5,788 nt of DNA. It comes from Chloroflexota bacterium. GTDB lineage: Bacteria; Chloroflexota; Anaerolineae; Anaerolineales; UBA11579. The notes beneath the pieces were generated by a model. The model searched no databases. It worked only from the letters and a program-made list of their open reading frames with translations, and was not told the DNA's origin. Made by a program: the position numbers and the translations under genes. The stretch lies in NCBI GenBank assembly GCA_003250455.1, contig QKGK01000347.1, positions 1 to 5,788 on the forward strand. The letters are read 5' to 3'. Below, in pieces: positions 5,495 to 5,788 of this stretch. Numbering within the stretch: position 1 is the stretch's first letter; every line of letters begins with the position of its first letter.

Positions 5495-5788
5495 CTACTC
5501 CCCGGCCGCGGCCCGCATCGCCCGCCACACCCGTTCCGGGGTAGCCGGGTTTTGGCTCAGGTCTGCGCCGCTGGCATGCATGATGGCGTTCCCGATTGCC
5601 GGGGCAACCCCGTCCATGGGGATCTCGGCGACCGCCTTGACCCCAAACGGGTGGCTGGGCTCAAAGGTCTCCACAAAGATAGTCTCCAGTTCGGGCATCT
5701 CGTGGGCGGCAAAGATATGGTAATCCGAAAAATCCCGCTCCCGGATATTTCCCTTTTCGTCGTAGAGCATTTCTTCGCTGACACCATA
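5495..5788 (-). CDS. Xanthine dehydrogenase-family molybdopterin-binding (large) subunit, C-terminal fragment
   Basis: 97 codons run in from the right edge without a start and end at TAG 5495-5497, so only the C-terminal end of the gene is visible; family members are about 700-800 residues. The fragment begins YGVSEEM, matching the conserved helix of the molybdenum-domain C-terminus. It then has DYHIFAAHEMPE, FGVKAVAEIPMDGVAPAIGNAI and the closing NPATPERVWRAM. The FGVKAVAE stretch corresponds to the family GxKxxxE motif, whose Glu (codon 5626-5624) is the base that activates the Mo-bound hydroxyl. Family knowledge: these cytoplasmic enzymes hydroxylate purines, aldehydes, CO or aromatic heterocycles together with FAD and 2Fe-2S subunits. 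The substrate-determining part is out of view, and partner genes, if present, would lie upstream beyond 5788. The downstream hairpin suggests this is the last gene of its operon. Confidence 0.9.
   Translation of the reverse strand, partial: YGVSEEMLYDEKGNIRERDFSDYHIFAAHEMPELETIFVETFEPSHPFGVKAVAEIPMDGVAPAIGNAIMHASGADLSQNPATPERVWRAMRAAAGE

Noticed and set aside
5328..5528. 66-codon minus-strand open frame
   Set aside because: It crosses the palindromic repeat and the terminator hairpin and overlaps the end of the molybdoenzyme gene in another frame; its sequence is simply the translated repeat.

Overview
The window is ordinary bacterial chromosome of about 50% GC. It holds five clear protein genes, one unrecognised gene, one probable small-protein gene and several well-formed regulatory sites. 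Nothing in it fixes the taxon. The mix of genes (a 7TM-PAS-HD-GYP protein, a CspA-type protein with a GTG start, a xanthine-dehydrogenase-type molybdoenzyme, a Gram-positive-type LexA box) would suit an environmental Chloroflexota such as Anaerolineae. That is an inference from gene style, not a proof. No phage gene, transposase, CRISPR array, tRNA or rRNA was seen.

Layout. Positions 1-1711 (minus strand) are a two-gene unit. The upstream gene (1711-1184) is an unrecognised, charged helical protein. The downstream gene (1212 to beyond position 1) is a membrane-anchored phospholipase D-superfamily protein with two intact HKD motifs. The two overlap by 29 bases, so they are probably co-transcribed and translationally coupled. 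A divergent intergenic region (1712-1913) separates them from a plus-strand gene (1914-3581) for a 7TM-PAS-HD-GYP protein, a likely cyclic-di-GMP phosphodiesterase.

The region 3582-4050 is the most interesting part. A sigma70-type promoter (TTGACT-17-TACAAT) carries a GAAC-N4-GTTC palindrome, the core of a Gram-positive-type LexA/SOS box, exactly between its -35 and -10. It drives a 55-58 codon open frame (3701/3710-3877) that I do not recognise. Next comes a second good promoter (TTGACA-18-TACACT), a leader of about 97 nt and a cold-shock protein gene (4051-4266). The leader has a perfect 10-bp inverted repeat whose 3' arm fills the gap between Shine-Dalgarno and start codon, plus an upstream competing arm. 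This looks like an RNA switch on cold-shock protein synthesis. A strong intrinsic terminator closes the gene.

On the right, a minus-strand APH/choline-kinase-like phosphotransferase gene (5237-4347) has its own promoter. Upstream of it is a short imperfect palindromic repeat (5350-5422), then a hairpin terminator (5442-5472) for the last gene. That gene is the C-terminus of a xanthine-dehydrogenase-family molybdopterin-binding subunit (5788-5495, minus), which enters from beyond the right edge. The neighbouring transcription units are functionally unrelated. The shared themes are signalling and stress response (c-di-GMP, probable SOS, cold shock).
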